NCBI GenBank assembly: GCA_913047695.1
Contig: CAJWUI010000001.1
Location: forward strand, 124,001-188,000
DNA length: 64,000 bases
Direction: 5' to 3'
Source of the DNA: an uncultured Bacteroidota bacterium
Lineage (GTDB): Bacteria > Bacteroidota > Bacteroidia > Flavobacteriales > Flavobacteriaceae
Below, piece by piece: positions 37,231 to 45,607 of this stretch; position 1 is the first letter of the stretch; each line of letters opens with the position of its first letter. The notes beneath the pieces were generated by a model that did not search any database, was not told the DNA's origin, and saw nothing but the letters and a program-made list of their open reading frames with translations. The position numbers and the translations under genes are program-made.

Positions 37231-38211
37231 TTATTTGTAAACCGAATCTGATGATATGTTTTTATTTATTTTGTTTTTGTAGAAGGTGTATGAAAAACCT
37301 TTTTGTATACTGTATGCACCGACTTCACCATTTATATTTGTAGAAAGGTAAGCAACTTGAAAGTTTGGTTTTACTTTTTGCTTTTCTAATATTCTATTTA
37401 CAGCTTCTTCACAAGCTTCTTGTGGACTTAGACCGCTGCGCATCAGTTCAACAATTAAAAAGCTTCCAACAGTTTTGATCACCTCTTCACCTAAGCCAGT
37501 TGCTACTGCTCCACCAACTTTGTTATCAATATACAATCCAGATCCAATGATTGGTGAATCGCCTACACGCCCTGACATTTTGTAAGCTAATCCACTTGTT
37601 GTGCAAGCACCTGAAAGGTTACCTAATTTATCACAACAAATCATCCCAATAGTATCGTGATTTTCAACATTGATTTCAGGTTTATAGTTTTTATTTTTGA
37701 GCCATTTTTTCCAAGCTTTTTTACCTTGTTCCGTTAATAGATTTTCTGGCTTATACCCTTGCTTTATGGCAAATTGGCGAGCTCCTTTTCCTGCTAATAT
37801 TACATGAGGGGTTTTTTCCATAACTTCTTTTGCAAGGGCTGCTACATGAGTTATATTTTCCACAGCCAAAACAGCACCACAATTACCAGTATGGTTCATT
37901 ACACAAGCATCTAAACTAACAATGCCGTCACGATCCGGTGCACCGCCCTTTCCAACAGTTGTATTTAGCAGATTTGATTCCTCATAAGCTACACCATTAA
38001 CCGCAGCCTCAATCGCACTAAATCCAGCTTCAAGGGCCTTGCCAGCTATCATATTTGCTTTAGACACATCCCAGGTACTTATAGCATATAAGGGCGTTTC
38101 ATTCGAATAAGAAGGTTTTTTATTTTTACTCAACCCGGAGATTGTTTCAGGTGCAATTAACAATGACGTTGCACCCAAATAACTCCTACTCAAAAATTTT
38201 CTCCTGTTCAC
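37231..38211 (-). CDS. Glycosylasparaginase, N-terminal nucleophile hydrolase
   Basis: Cleaves the GlcNAc-Asn bond of N-glycopeptides; 326 residues. A Tat-type signal (MNRRKFLSRSYLGATSLLIA) predicts periplasmic location. The precursor self-cleaves before Thr in NHDTIGMICCDKLG; the substrate loop SGRVGDSPIIGSG and the ATGLGEEVIK region are intact. An N-terminal GTPLYAIST-type strand and AVNGVAYEE complete the family pattern. It is close in type to the well-known Elizabethkingia enzyme. It starts the minus-strand run leading to the GMC and glp genes. Confidence 0.94.
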   Translation of the reverse strand: MNRRKFLSRSYLGATSLLIAPETISGLSKNKKPSYSNETPLYAISTWDVSKANMIAGKALEAGFSAIEAAVNGVAYEESNLLNTTVGKGGAPDRDGIVSLDACVMNHTGNCGAVLAVENITHVAALAKEVMEKTPHVILAGKGARQFAIKQGYKPENLLTEQGKKAWKKWLKNKNYKPEINVENHDTIGMICCDKLGNLSGACTTSGLAYKMSGRVGDSPIIGSGLYIDNKVGGAVATGLGEEVIKTVGSFLIVELMRSGLSPQEACEEAVNRILEKQKVKPNFQVAYLSTNINGEVGAYSIQKGFSYTFYKNKINKNISSDSVYK

Positions 38212-38306
38212 TGAAATTGCAAGTTAACAACATTTTTAAACTAATAAAAAAAGGAGAAATAATTATTACTTATTTTAGGGTAAGTTTTTTCTATAATTTA
38301 AGCGAG

Positions 38307-39035
38307 ATGAGAGTTGAAGTATGTGCAGATTCCATTGTATCAATCCAAAATGCATTTTCTGCAAAAGTAGATCGTGTAGAGTTATGCTCAGCACTTGGAA
38401 TAGGAGGTTTAACTCCTTCGTATGGTTTTATTAGTGAGGCTATCGATCAAAGTCTTTTACCTATTCACTGTTTAATAAGACCCCGGCCTGGACATTTTTT
38501 TTATGATAAAGAGGAAATAAAAGTTATTGAAAAAAACATATTAAATGCAAGAGAATTAGGATGTCACGGTGTTGTAGTTGGTGCACATAATCAAAATTTC
38601 AAGCTTGACATTTCGTTGCTTAAAAGATGGAAAACTATGGCAGGGTCCATGTACATAACATTTCATAGAGCTTTTGATGTTTTAATTAGTCCTTTAGAAG
38701 CAATAAATCAATTAATTGATTTGGGTTTTGATTGTATACTTACCTCGGGCCAAAAAGAAAAAGCCGAAGAGGGAATTGAGAATCTTATCTCTTGGAATAC
38801 TAAATTTGGTTCAGATATTATTATAATGCCAGGTAGTGGAGTCGGAGTTTCAAACTGTAAAAAATTTAAAAAAGCAGGCTTTAAATATATTCATTTATCC
38901 GCAGGTGAAGATTTAAAACCAATTCCAATGCCAGATGGAATTAATCAAAACTTGTCTTTTTTAAAACAAACAATTCGACATAGCGACAACCAAACTTTGA
39001 TTGAGGTTGTTAAATCCTTAAAATCAGTTGAATAA
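38307..39035 (+). CDS. cutC: CutC family copper homeostasis protein
   Basis: A TIM-barrel protein of 242 residues from the ATG at 38307 (MRVEVCADSIVSIQNA). The frame is open 55 codons further upstream, but that part is not family-like and would run into the glycosylasparaginase gene. Motifs are RVELCSALGIGGLTPS, IRPRPGHFFY, GVVVGAHN, TFHRAFDV and ILTSGQKEKAEEG. The name comes from E. coli copper studies; the activity is not settled. It overlaps the convergent TauE/SafE gene by 12 bases. Confidence 0.93.
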   Translation: MRVEVCADSIVSIQNAFSAKVDRVELCSALGIGGLTPSYGFISEAIDQSLLPIHCLIRPRPGHFFYDKEEIKVIEKNILNARELGCHGVVVGAHNQNFKLDISLLKRWKTMAGSMYITFHRAFDVLISPLEAINQLIDLGFDCILTSGQKEKAEEGIENLISWNTKFGSDIIIMPGSGVGVSNCKKFKKAGFKYIHLSAGEDLKPIPMPDGINQNLSFLKQTIRHSDNQTLIEVVKSLKSVE

Positions 39036-39827
39036 AATCATAACTCCACCTAGCGCTGTAAACAAAAGTATTAGTCTGCGATAACTATTTTCATTTATTT
39101 TTTTCACAAGAAACACCCCTGATATTAACCCAAAAATTTCGAAAGGCATTAGCTCTAAACTTTTTAAAAACGAAGCCTTGTTTATAGTTTGCCAAGACCA
39201 AATATGAAACGGAACTTTGAAAATATTTATTATAAAAAAAAGCCATGCTGCAGTTCCAATAAATGCATTTTTTGGTAATCGCATAGCTAAAAAATAAATA
39301 TTTGAAAAAGCCCCAGCCAAATTTCCAACCATTGTTGTAAATCCGGCAAAAATTCCCATAGAACTGGCAAAACTCCAGTGACTTGGAATTTTTTTTTCTT
39401 TTCTTCTTTCCCAGTAATACATTTGCCCAACACTAAATAAAATAATTCCTGCCATAGAATATTTAAAAACAATTTCTGATATCGAGGCTCCCCCAATTAC
39501 TCCAATTAGCACACCTAAAATCATCCATGGTAAAAGCTTTATTATATAGTTCCACTTTACGAAACCTTTATAATAACTTACTGCAAAAATATCACCTAAA
39601 AGCAAAAGGGGCATCAAAATACCGGTGGATGCTTTGGCACCGTAGGCTAGTGCAAATCCAGTCACTATTAAGGCTGCTATTCCTTTTATACCGGCTTTTG
39701 AAATCCCCAACAGGAATGCACAAAAAGCTGCAACGAAAAATTTATAAATTTCTAAATCAAACAATAAATAAAACTTACACACAAGATAATGTATATTATT
39801 ATAAACATATTCTCTAATTATAAACAA
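39024..39827 (-). CDS. TauE/SafE family permease
   Basis: A membrane protein of up to 267 residues with about eight helices, of the sulfite-exporter TauE/SafE family. The core begins FFVAAFCAFLLGISKAGIKG and has the duplicated pattern, with the second half at FAGFTTMVGNLAGAF. The first 25-30 residues are not typical, so translation may start later at a GTG or TTG; the start given is the longest ATG-initiated form. The substrate (sulfite, sulfonate or other small anion) is unknown. Confidence 0.85.
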   Translation of the reverse strand: MFIIREYVYNNIHYLVCKFYLLFDLEIYKFFVAAFCAFLLGISKAGIKGIAALIVTGFALAYGAKASTGILMPLLLLGDIFAVSYYKGFVKWNYIIKLLPWMILGVLIGVIGGASISEIVFKYSMAGIILFSVGQMYYWERRKEKKIPSHWSFASSMGIFAGFTTMVGNLAGAFSNIYFLAMRLPKNAFIGTAAWLFFIINIFKVPFHIWSWQTINKASFLKSLELMPFEIFGLISGVFLVKKINENSYRRLILLFTALGGVMILFN

Positions 39828-39857
39828 ATCTGTTTTTAGATATTTGCAATAAAAAGG

Positions 39858-40706
39858 TTGGATTCTAAATTTGTCAAGTCCATTAAATTTATGATACTAA
39901 GCACTTTGTCCTTTGCAGTAATGAATGCATTAGTAAAGTACTTAATTAATTATCATACATTTCAACTAGTTTTTTTTCGCTCATTTGGATCTTTAATTAT
40001 CACCTTTTCAATACTTAAATCGAAAAATATTCCTCTTTTAGGAAATCAAAAAACATTATTATTAATTCGTGGATTAGTTGGAGTTTCTTCCATGATACTC
40101 TTTTTTTTAGGAATTCAATCCATAGGTGTCGCTAGCTCAGTAACACTTCGCTACACATCCCCAATTTTTGCCTCAATTTTAGCTGTTATTTTTTTAAAAG
40201 AGAAAATTAAAATACCTCAATGGACATTTTTTTTTCTTGCCTTTTTTGGGGTTTATCTTATAAAAAGCTTTCAACCCTTATCATCAAGCATAGGAGTTTT
40301 AATGATCTTAGGAGCTGCATTCTTATCTGCAATTGTTTATCTAATTATTTCAAGAATTGGTGATAATGATCATCCAGTAACAATAGTCCACTATTTTATG
40401 TTTATTGCCACTTTAGTTGGTGGTATTGGATCTATTTTTTTTTGGAAAACTCCTGAATTCAAAGAACTTCTACTTTTAATTAGTCTAGGTTTTTTTGGCT
40501 TTTTCGGACAATATTATATGACCCGAGCTTTTCAAAATTATAAGCCACATTTAGTAGCCCCATTTAAATATGTTGAAGTTTTTTTTACATTCACAATGAG
40601 CATATTTTTGCTAGATGAAGCATACGATTTTATTCAAATCTTAGGAGCTGTATTAATAATCGTTGGTCTATTACTAAATATTTGGTATAAATTTAGGTTC
40701 AATTAA
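39858..40706 (+). CDS. DMT superfamily (EamA) permease
   Basis: A 282-residue transporter with ten predicted membrane helices and two EamA repeats, the first ending ASILAVIFLKEKIKIPQW and the second MSIFLLDEAYDFIQILGA. A TTG codon at 39858 is the likely start; it gives the usual short basic leader (MDSKFVKSIKF) before helix 1. It is divergent from the TauE/SafE gene with only 30 bases between. The substrate is unknown. Confidence 0.88.
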   Translation: MDSKFVKSIKFMILSTLSFAVMNALVKYLINYHTFQLVFFRSFGSLIITFSILKSKNIPLLGNQKTLLLIRGLVGVSSMILFFLGIQSIGVASSVTLRYTSPIFASILAVIFLKEKIKIPQWTFFFLAFFGVYLIKSFQPLSSSIGVLMILGAAFLSAIVYLIISRIGDNDHPVTIVHYFMFIATLVGGIGSIFFWKTPEFKELLLLISLGFFGFFGQYYMTRAFQNYKPHLVAPFKYVEVFFTFTMSIFLLDEAYDFIQILGAVLIIVGLLLNIWYKFRFN

Positions 40707-40731
40707 GTTAAGCCAGCTCCTTAAATCAGAA

Positions 40732-41568
40732 TTATCTAGATAATTCAGCAATTGTTTTGGTATTCATTCTCACGTAATCTTGGTTTCCAGCTTTCTTAGA
40801 ATATTTAAGTGAATTTTTTGAAGCCTCTATTGCACCCTTTTTTTCACCTAATCCAATTAAAATTAGAGCCTGCTGCCTGTACATCCAATATTTACCTGGA
40901 TCCTTTTTAATTGCATATGCAATCCATTTTTTGGCTTTCTTAAGATCTTTACCACTTTCTCTAAAGTATACAGCTGCTTTATAATAATCAATTGGAGCCG
41001 GATTTTTGCTTAAAGTTTTTTCAATAGTACTCATCGCTTTTTTGTCAGTAGGTACAGTTAAAGGAATATTAATTTCAGTTTTTTCCCAAGCTAACCTTAT
41101 GAAAGCCCCATCATTTTTAATTGATTCAATTGAAATAGTAAAATTTTCTCTAGGTTCACTTACATTTTTAGTTTTAACGTTTAAACTTGCAGCAATCAAT
41201 GACTCATCCCATGGTTTAGGTAACCCTGAATTATCAGTTTTATTATAGAAATAAACTTTCCAACTTGTTTTTTCTGGTCTTGTATATATAGAATACTTTC
41301 CAGCTTTCAAAGTTTTATTACCCACCAAAACATCATCACTAAAACTTATTAAACTATTATCATTAGCTCCTGTTCTCCAAATTGCACCGTATGGTATTAA
41401 GTCTCCCATTATTTTTCTTCCCCTCATAGAAGGTCTTGAGTAAGTTATTTTAATTTTAGTTAACCCTACAATTTGAGTAAAATTAGCTATTTGACTGGCT
41501 TGTGGTGTTTGAACTTGTGCTAAAGTAGTAGCAGATAATAAAAAGATTAAAAACTTAAAAAAATTCAT
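40732..41568 (-). CDS. DUF2911 exported protein with helical repeats
   Basis: A 278-residue periplasmic protein. A signal peptide (FLIFLLSATTLAQ) is followed by the DUF2911 domain: ITYSRPSMRGRKIMGDLIPYGAIWRTGANDN, split by its known core SRPSMRGR and IWRTGAN, then LKAGKYSIYTRP. The C-terminal third (YYKAAVYFRESGKDLKKAKKW onward) looks like two TPR-type helical repeats. The family is common in Bacteroidetes; function unknown. Confidence 0.9.
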   Translation of the reverse strand: MNFFKFLIFLLSATTLAQVQTPQASQIANFTQIVGLTKIKITYSRPSMRGRKIMGDLIPYGAIWRTGANDNSLISFSDDVLVGNKTLKAGKYSIYTRPEKTSWKVYFYNKTDNSGLPKPWDESLIAASLNVKTKNVSEPRENFTISIESIKNDGAFIRLAWEKTEINIPLTVPTDKKAMSTIEKTLSKNPAPIDYYKAAVYFRESGKDLKKAKKWIAYAIKKDPGKYWMYRQQALILIGLGEKKGAIEASKNSLKYSKKAGNQDYVRMNTKTIAELSR

Positions 41569-41580
41569 TTTGTTTTTTTA

Positions 41581-41611
41581 TAAATATAGATTTTTACTTG
41601 TAAAATTTCAA
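41581..41611 (-). promoter_or_regulatory. Candidate promoter for the DUF2911 gene
   Basis: On the minus strand TTG (41611-41609), a 20-base spacer and TATATTTA (41588-41581) approximate the TTG / TAnnTTTG Bacteroidetes promoter with one mismatch. The start codon is 13 bases downstream of the -7 element. Confidence 0.35.
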
Positions 41612-41693
41612 GTTTCATCTTCACATACAATTTTTTGTTGAAAACTATCCAAAATAAATGTTTAATGAATATCAAAAATACTTAAACATTTTC

Positions 41694-41701
41694 TATATTT
41701 G
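41694..41701 (+). promoter_or_regulatory. Candidate -7 element for the photolyase operon
   Basis: TATATTTG fits TAnnTTTG exactly, 16 bases before the ATG of the first operon gene. No TTG is at the expected -33 distance. It is the only such element I see before the eight-gene run, and the short leader leaves little room for other signals. Confidence 0.4.
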
Positions 41702-41717
41702 TTAAAAACAAAAAGTT

Positions 41718-42185
41718 ATGAAAATTTATCGCCTAGAAGCGATTCAAAACTTACCCATTTCTCAGAAGGAGGCATGGACCTTTTTGTCTGATCCGAAAAA
41801 TTTAAAACAAATTACCCCAGATTACATGGGATTTAAAATAGTCAGTGGTCTGTCAGAAAAGATTTATGCAGGCCAAATAATACAATATATAGTCACCCCA
41901 ATTCTAGGCATACCCACAAGGTGGGTAACTGAGATAACCCATGTCGAAGATGGTAATTATTTTGTTGATGAACAACGTTTCGGACCTTATGATTTGTGGC
42001 ATCACAAACACTTTATTAAACCAATTGAAAGAGGAGTTGAAATGACTGACATTGTTGATTATAAAATCCCGTTTGGATTTTTAGGAAGGCTTCTACATCC
42101 TTTGCTTGTATTTCCCAAACTAAAGGAAATTTTTGAATATAGAAAAAAAGCGTTGATTGAAATTTTTGGACCATATTCTAAATGA
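41718..42185 (+). CDS. SRPBCC family protein, first gene of the photolyase operon
   Basis: A 155-residue START/Bet v1-type protein with a hydrophobic cavity fold. It begins YRLEAIQNLPISQKEAW and has FLSDPKNLKQITPDYMGF and WHHKHFIKPIERGVEMTDIVDY. Relatives are annotated as ligand-binding or cyclase-like proteins. Its ATGA junction with the SDR gene (42182-42185) and its constant place beside photolyase genes in other marine bacteria, known to me from general genome experience, suggest a role with light-related chemistry. The ligand is unknown. Confidence 0.88.
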   Translation: MKIYRLEAIQNLPISQKEAWTFLSDPKNLKQITPDYMGFKIVSGLSEKIYAGQIIQYIVTPILGIPTRWVTEITHVEDGNYFVDEQRFGPYDLWHHKHFIKPIERGVEMTDIVDYKIPFGFLGRLLHPLLVFPKLKEIFEYRKKALIEIFGPYSK

Positions 42186-42883
42186 TTAAAGATAAAAACA
42201 TATTAATTATAGGTGGTAGCTCTGGCATTGGTTTAGCTTTAGCAGAAATTCTGTCCCCCTCAAATTCGGTTTTTGTAGCTAGTAGATCAAATGAAAATTT
42301 GAGTAGCTTAAATTTAACCCATCTATCTTATGATGCAACATCTGCTGAATTAGATACTTCAGTATTGCCTGACGAACTACATGGATTTATTTATTGTCCT
42401 GGAAGTATAAATCTACGACCCTTTAAGGGGCTCTCAACAGAAGCATTTGAAAAAGATTTTCAAATTAATGTTACTGGTGCCATTAACTCATTAAAAGCAG
42501 TTTTGTCAAGGTTAAGCGCTAGTGGTAATGCTTCTGTTGTCTTTTTCAGTACAGTTGCAGTACAAACTGGAATGCCTTTCCATAGTTCTGTAGCAGCTTC
42601 AAAAGGTGCTTTAGAGGGGCTTACACGCTCACTGGCTGCAGAATTTGCACCTAAAATAAGAGTAAATGCTATAGCGCCATCTCTTGTAAATACACCTCTT
42701 GCTTCAAAATTTTTAAATAATGAATCTAAAATTGAAAAAGCAAATGAAAGGCATCCTTTAGGAAGGATAGGTAACGCTAAAGAGATTGCTCAAGCTGCAG
42801 GGTTTCTGCTTGGTCCAGAAAGTAGTTGGATGACTGGAAGAGTTTTACAACTAGATGGTGGAATAGGTAACCTTAAAACATAA
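42182..42883 (+). CDS. SDR-fold protein lacking the catalytic tyrosine
   Basis: A 233-residue Rossmann protein of the short-chain dehydrogenase family. The dinucleotide loop GGSSGIGLA, the NVTGA segment, the Ser in FFSTVAVQTG, INAIAPSLVNTPL-type substrate loop and C-terminal LQLDGG are all present. The active-site YxxxK is changed: Lys141 is kept, but the position of the Tyr is Val137 (SSVAASKGALEGL). A classical hydride-transfer mechanism is therefore doubtful. It overlaps the SRPBCC gene by 4 bases and precedes the first photolyase gene by 5. Confidence 0.9.
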   Translation: MIKDKNILIIGGSSGIGLALAEILSPSNSVFVASRSNENLSSLNLTHLSYDATSAELDTSVLPDELHGFIYCPGSINLRPFKGLSTEAFEKDFQINVTGAINSLKAVLSRLSASGNASVVFFSTVAVQTGMPFHSSVAASKGALEGLTRSLAAEFAPKIRVNAIAPSLVNTPLASKFLNNESKIEKANERHPLGRIGNAKEIAQAAGFLLGPESSWMTGRVLQLDGGIGNLKT

Positions 42884-42888
42884 TTTGA

Positions 42889-44190
42889 TTGGAAAAATAT
42901 ACTCTTTTTTGGTTTAGGCGTGACTTGAGAATTGAGGACAACCATGGTTTTTATAAAGCCTTGAATGGAAAAAATAAAGTTATACCTATTTTCATTTTTG
43001 ATCCAAACATCTTAGACAGACTGCCAAGAGAAGATGCTAGAGTTGAATTTATTTTATTAGCCTTGGGTGCCATAGATATTGCTATGAAGAGGAACAGGTG
43101 CAATGTTGGAGTATATCATGGTACCCCCGAGGCTATTTTTAGTAGATTGATCGATCAATTTCAAATTGAAGAAGTTATTTGTAATGATGATTATGAGCCC
43201 TATGCCACTGAAAGGGATAAAAAAGTTAAAATATTTTTAAACAGAAAAGGAGTAGAATTTAAAGCTTATAAAGACCAAGTAATCTTTGAAAAAAATGAAA
43301 TTGTTAAGGATGATGGAAATCCATACAAAGTTTATACACCATATTCAAGAAAATGGTTATCATCTTTTAAAACCCAGCTCCCAGAAGCATATCCATCTGA
43401 ATCTTTATTAATCAATTGTTATTCTGAACAAGAACTTCCCAAAATAAAATTAGATCAGTTAGGATTTAAAAGTAGTGTTGTAAATCAACCCAAATATTTT
43501 TTTGACAATCAAATTATTGATGACTATGAGTCAACCAGAAACTTTCCTTATTTAAATAAAACTTCAAGAATTGGAACAGCACTGAGATTTGGTACGATTA
43601 GTATAAGAAAAGTAGTAAAAAAAGCAGCCAGTAGACCTAATAAAACTTTTTTGAAGGAACTTATTTGGAGGGAGTTTTTTATGCAGATTTTGTGGCATTT
43701 TCCTCACACTTGCAATGAAAGTTTTAAACCTCAGTATGATAGAATAGAGTGGAGAAATAATGAAAACGATTTTGAAAATTGGTGTTCAGGTAATACAGGT
43801 TTTCCCCTTGTTGATGCAGGCATGAGAGAATTAAACAAAACAGGTTTTATGCATAATCGTGTGCGCATGCTAGTTGGTAGTTTTTTATGTAAGCATCTCC
43901 TTATTGACTGGAGATGGGGTGAAGCATATTTTGCAAAGAAGCTTTTTGATTATGAGATGTCAAGTAATGTTGGTAATTGGCAATGGGTAGCTGGTTGTGG
44001 TGTCGATGCGGCTCCATATTTTAGAATTTTTAATCCAACAGAACAAGTAAAAAAATTTGACAAACAATTGCACTACATAACTAAGTGGGTGCCCGATTTT
44101 CAAGAAATATCTTATCCAAAACCAATAATAGATCATAAACTAGCACGTGAACGTTGTTTAAAAACATATAAAAGCGCTTTAAATTCTTAA
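42889..44190 (+). CDS. phrB: Class I deoxyribodipyrimidine photolyase
   Basis: Light-driven repair enzyme for cyclobutane pyrimidine dimers, 433 residues. The antenna domain starts [17 protein letters not shown]; the FAD domain has [28 protein letters not shown] and MHNRVRM. The flavin-contact Asn and first Trp ([11 protein letters not shown]) and the two outer Trp positions ([16 protein letters not shown]) match the E. coli electron-transfer triad. The start is TTG at 42889, forced by an in-frame TGA immediately upstream. It ends TAATG, coupling to the DUF2256 gene. Confidence 0.94.
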   Translation: MEKYTLFWFRRDLRIEDNHGFYKALNGKNKVIPIFIFDPNILDRLPREDARVEFILLALGAIDIAMKRNRCNVGVYHGTPEAIFSRLIDQFQIEEVICNDDYEPYATERDKKVKIFLNRKGVEFKAYKDQVIFEKNEIVKDDGNPYKVYTPYSRKWLSSFKTQLPEAYPSESLLINCYSEQELPKIKLDQLGFKSSVVNQPKYFFDNQIIDDYESTRNFPYLNKTSRIGTALRFGTISIRKVVKKAASRPNKTFLKELIWREFFMQILWHFPHTCNESFKPQYDRIEWRNNENDFENWCSGNTGFPLVDAGMRELNKTGFMHNRVRMLVGSFLCKHLLIDWRWGEAYFAKKLFDYEMSSNVGNWQWVAGCGVDAAPYFRIFNPTEQVKKFDKQLHYITKWVPDFQEISYPKPIIDHKLARERCLKTYKSALNS

Positions 44191-44336
44191 TGAAGCACGT
44201 ATTAAAAACAAACTTACCTACGAAAATTTGTCTTAATTGTGGGTATCCTTTTACTTGGAGAAAAAAATGGGAAAGAGATTGGAACAATGTTAAATATTGT
44301 AGTAAAAGATGCAAAACAAAAAAAAGAATGCCTTAA
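44190..44336 (+). CDS. DUF2256 small cysteine-rich protein
   Basis: A 48-residue basic protein: [20 protein letters not shown] followed by [14 protein letters not shown]. The two CxxC/CxxxC pairs form a likely zinc ribbon, and the FTWRKKW core is the DUF2256 signature. Its ATG shares a base with the photolyase stop (TAATG), and its last 28 bases overlap the CRY-DASH gene in another frame. DUF2256 genes are often beside photolyase/cryptochrome genes. A nucleic-acid or partner-protein contact is plausible but unproven. Confidence 0.92.
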   Translation: MKHVLKTNLPTKICLNCGYPFTWRKKWERDWNNVKYCSKRCKTKKRMP

Positions 44337-45607
44337 TATGGCTAAGAAATGATTTAAGAATTAGCGATCATTTTGGTTTTTATAATGCCTCAAAAAATTG
44401 TGACAAGGTTTTTGCTTATTTCAGTTTTGAGCCAATAAATTTTGAAAATACTGAATGGGGATTTAAAAAAACTGAAAAATTTAGAACACTTTTTTTAATT
44501 CAAACTCTAACATGCCTAAAAGATGAATTGAAGAAAAAAAATATTACACTTATTGTTGATATTAAATCAGCATTGTTTGGTATTCCAAAATTTATTGATT
44601 CTCTAAAAATAACAGATTTGTTCTATCAAAATGAGTGGACAAAGGAAGAAAATAATATTTCAGATAATGTTAAAAGGTCAATATCAAAAGAAATTAAAAT
44701 ACATACTTATTATGATCAATTTTTATATCATCCAAAGGACATTTCATTTCAACTCGATGCATTACCTGAAGTGTTCACAATTTTTAGAAAAAGTTGTGAA
44801 AAAAACTCATTGGTTAGAAAAGTTTCTCCTGAAATCAAAGCATTTCCTAAAACAAATCTTCTAGATGAAGAGTTTACTATACCAACGCTAAAAGATTTTG
44901 GTTTATCAGAATTTTACCATGTTCCTTTTTCTGCTTTTCCATTTAAGGGTGGAAGTAAAAGCGGTCACAGTAGGCTAAAGAATTATCTGTGGGATACTAA
45001 AAAAATATCAACATACAAAGAGACTCGTAATGGTTTAGTTGGGAAAGACTACAGTTCTAAATTTTCTCCATGGTTAGCAAACGGATCATTATCAGCAAGA
45101 GAAATCTACTGGCAGATCAAGGATTTTGAAAGTAAAGTGAAAAAAAATCAATCAACATATTGGATGATTTTTGAATTGATTTGGAGAGATTATTTTAAGT
45201 ATGTCTCACTTAAACATGGAAATAATATTTTTAGGCTAGATGGTATTTTAAAAAAAAGATACAGTTGGAAATCTGACCATAAAATTTTAATGTCGTGGAT
45301 TAATGGAGACACTATTGAACCATTTGTGAATGCAAACATGATAGAATTAAAAAAAACTGGTTGGATGAGTAATCGAGGAAGACAAAATGTGGCTTCTTTT
45401 TTTTCTAAGCATTTGTTTATGGACTGGAGGATCGGTGCTGCATATTTTGAATCCCAACTAATTGATTACGATGTGCACAGTAATTATGGAAATTGGATGT
45501 ATGTTTCTGGAGTCGGAAATGACCCAAGAGATCGCAAGTTTGATATATCCTGGCAATCAGAAAAATATGATCCACAAAAACAATTTCAAAAATTATGGAT
45601 AAAGTAG
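44309..45607 (+). CDS. DASH-type cryptochrome
   Basis: A 432-residue CRY-DASH flavoprotein, a family that repairs dimers in single-stranded DNA and may signal. The start is [25 protein letters not shown] hallmarks are [47 protein letters not shown] and the ending [19 protein letters not shown]. The flavin Asn and all three Trp-chain positions ([18 protein letters not shown]) are kept. The start overlaps the DUF2256 gene by 28 bases and the end overlaps the next gene by 13. Confidence 0.93.
   Translation: MQNKKKNALIWLRNDLRISDHFGFYNASKNCDKVFAYFSFEPINFENTEWGFKKTEKFRTLFLIQTLTCLKDELKKKNITLIVDIKSALFGIPKFIDSLKITDLFYQNEWTKEENNISDNVKRSISKEIKIHTYYDQFLYHPKDISFQLDALPEVFTIFRKSCEKNSLVRKVSPEIKAFPKTNLLDEEFTIPTLKDFGLSEFYHVPFSAFPFKGGSKSGHSRLKNYLWDTKKISTYKETRNGLVGKDYSSKFSPWLANGSLSAREIYWQIKDFESKVKKNQSTYWMIFELIWRDYFKYVSLKHGNNIFRLDGILKKRYSWKSDHKILMSWINGDTIEPFVNANMIELKKTGWMSNRGRQNVASFFSKHLFMDWRIGAAYFESQLIDYDVHSNYGNWMYVSGVGNDPRDRKFDISWQSEKYDPQKQFQKLWIK

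Noticed and set aside
38142-38306. 55-codon N-terminal extension of CutC
   Set aside because: It is not similar to the CutC family and overlaps the start of the glycosylasparaginase gene; the ATG at 38307 gives the standard N-terminus.
45595-45607. Frameshift splitting one photolyase into two
   Set aside because: The proteins on each side are complete members of different photolyase branches; the 13-base overlap is a normal gene junction.
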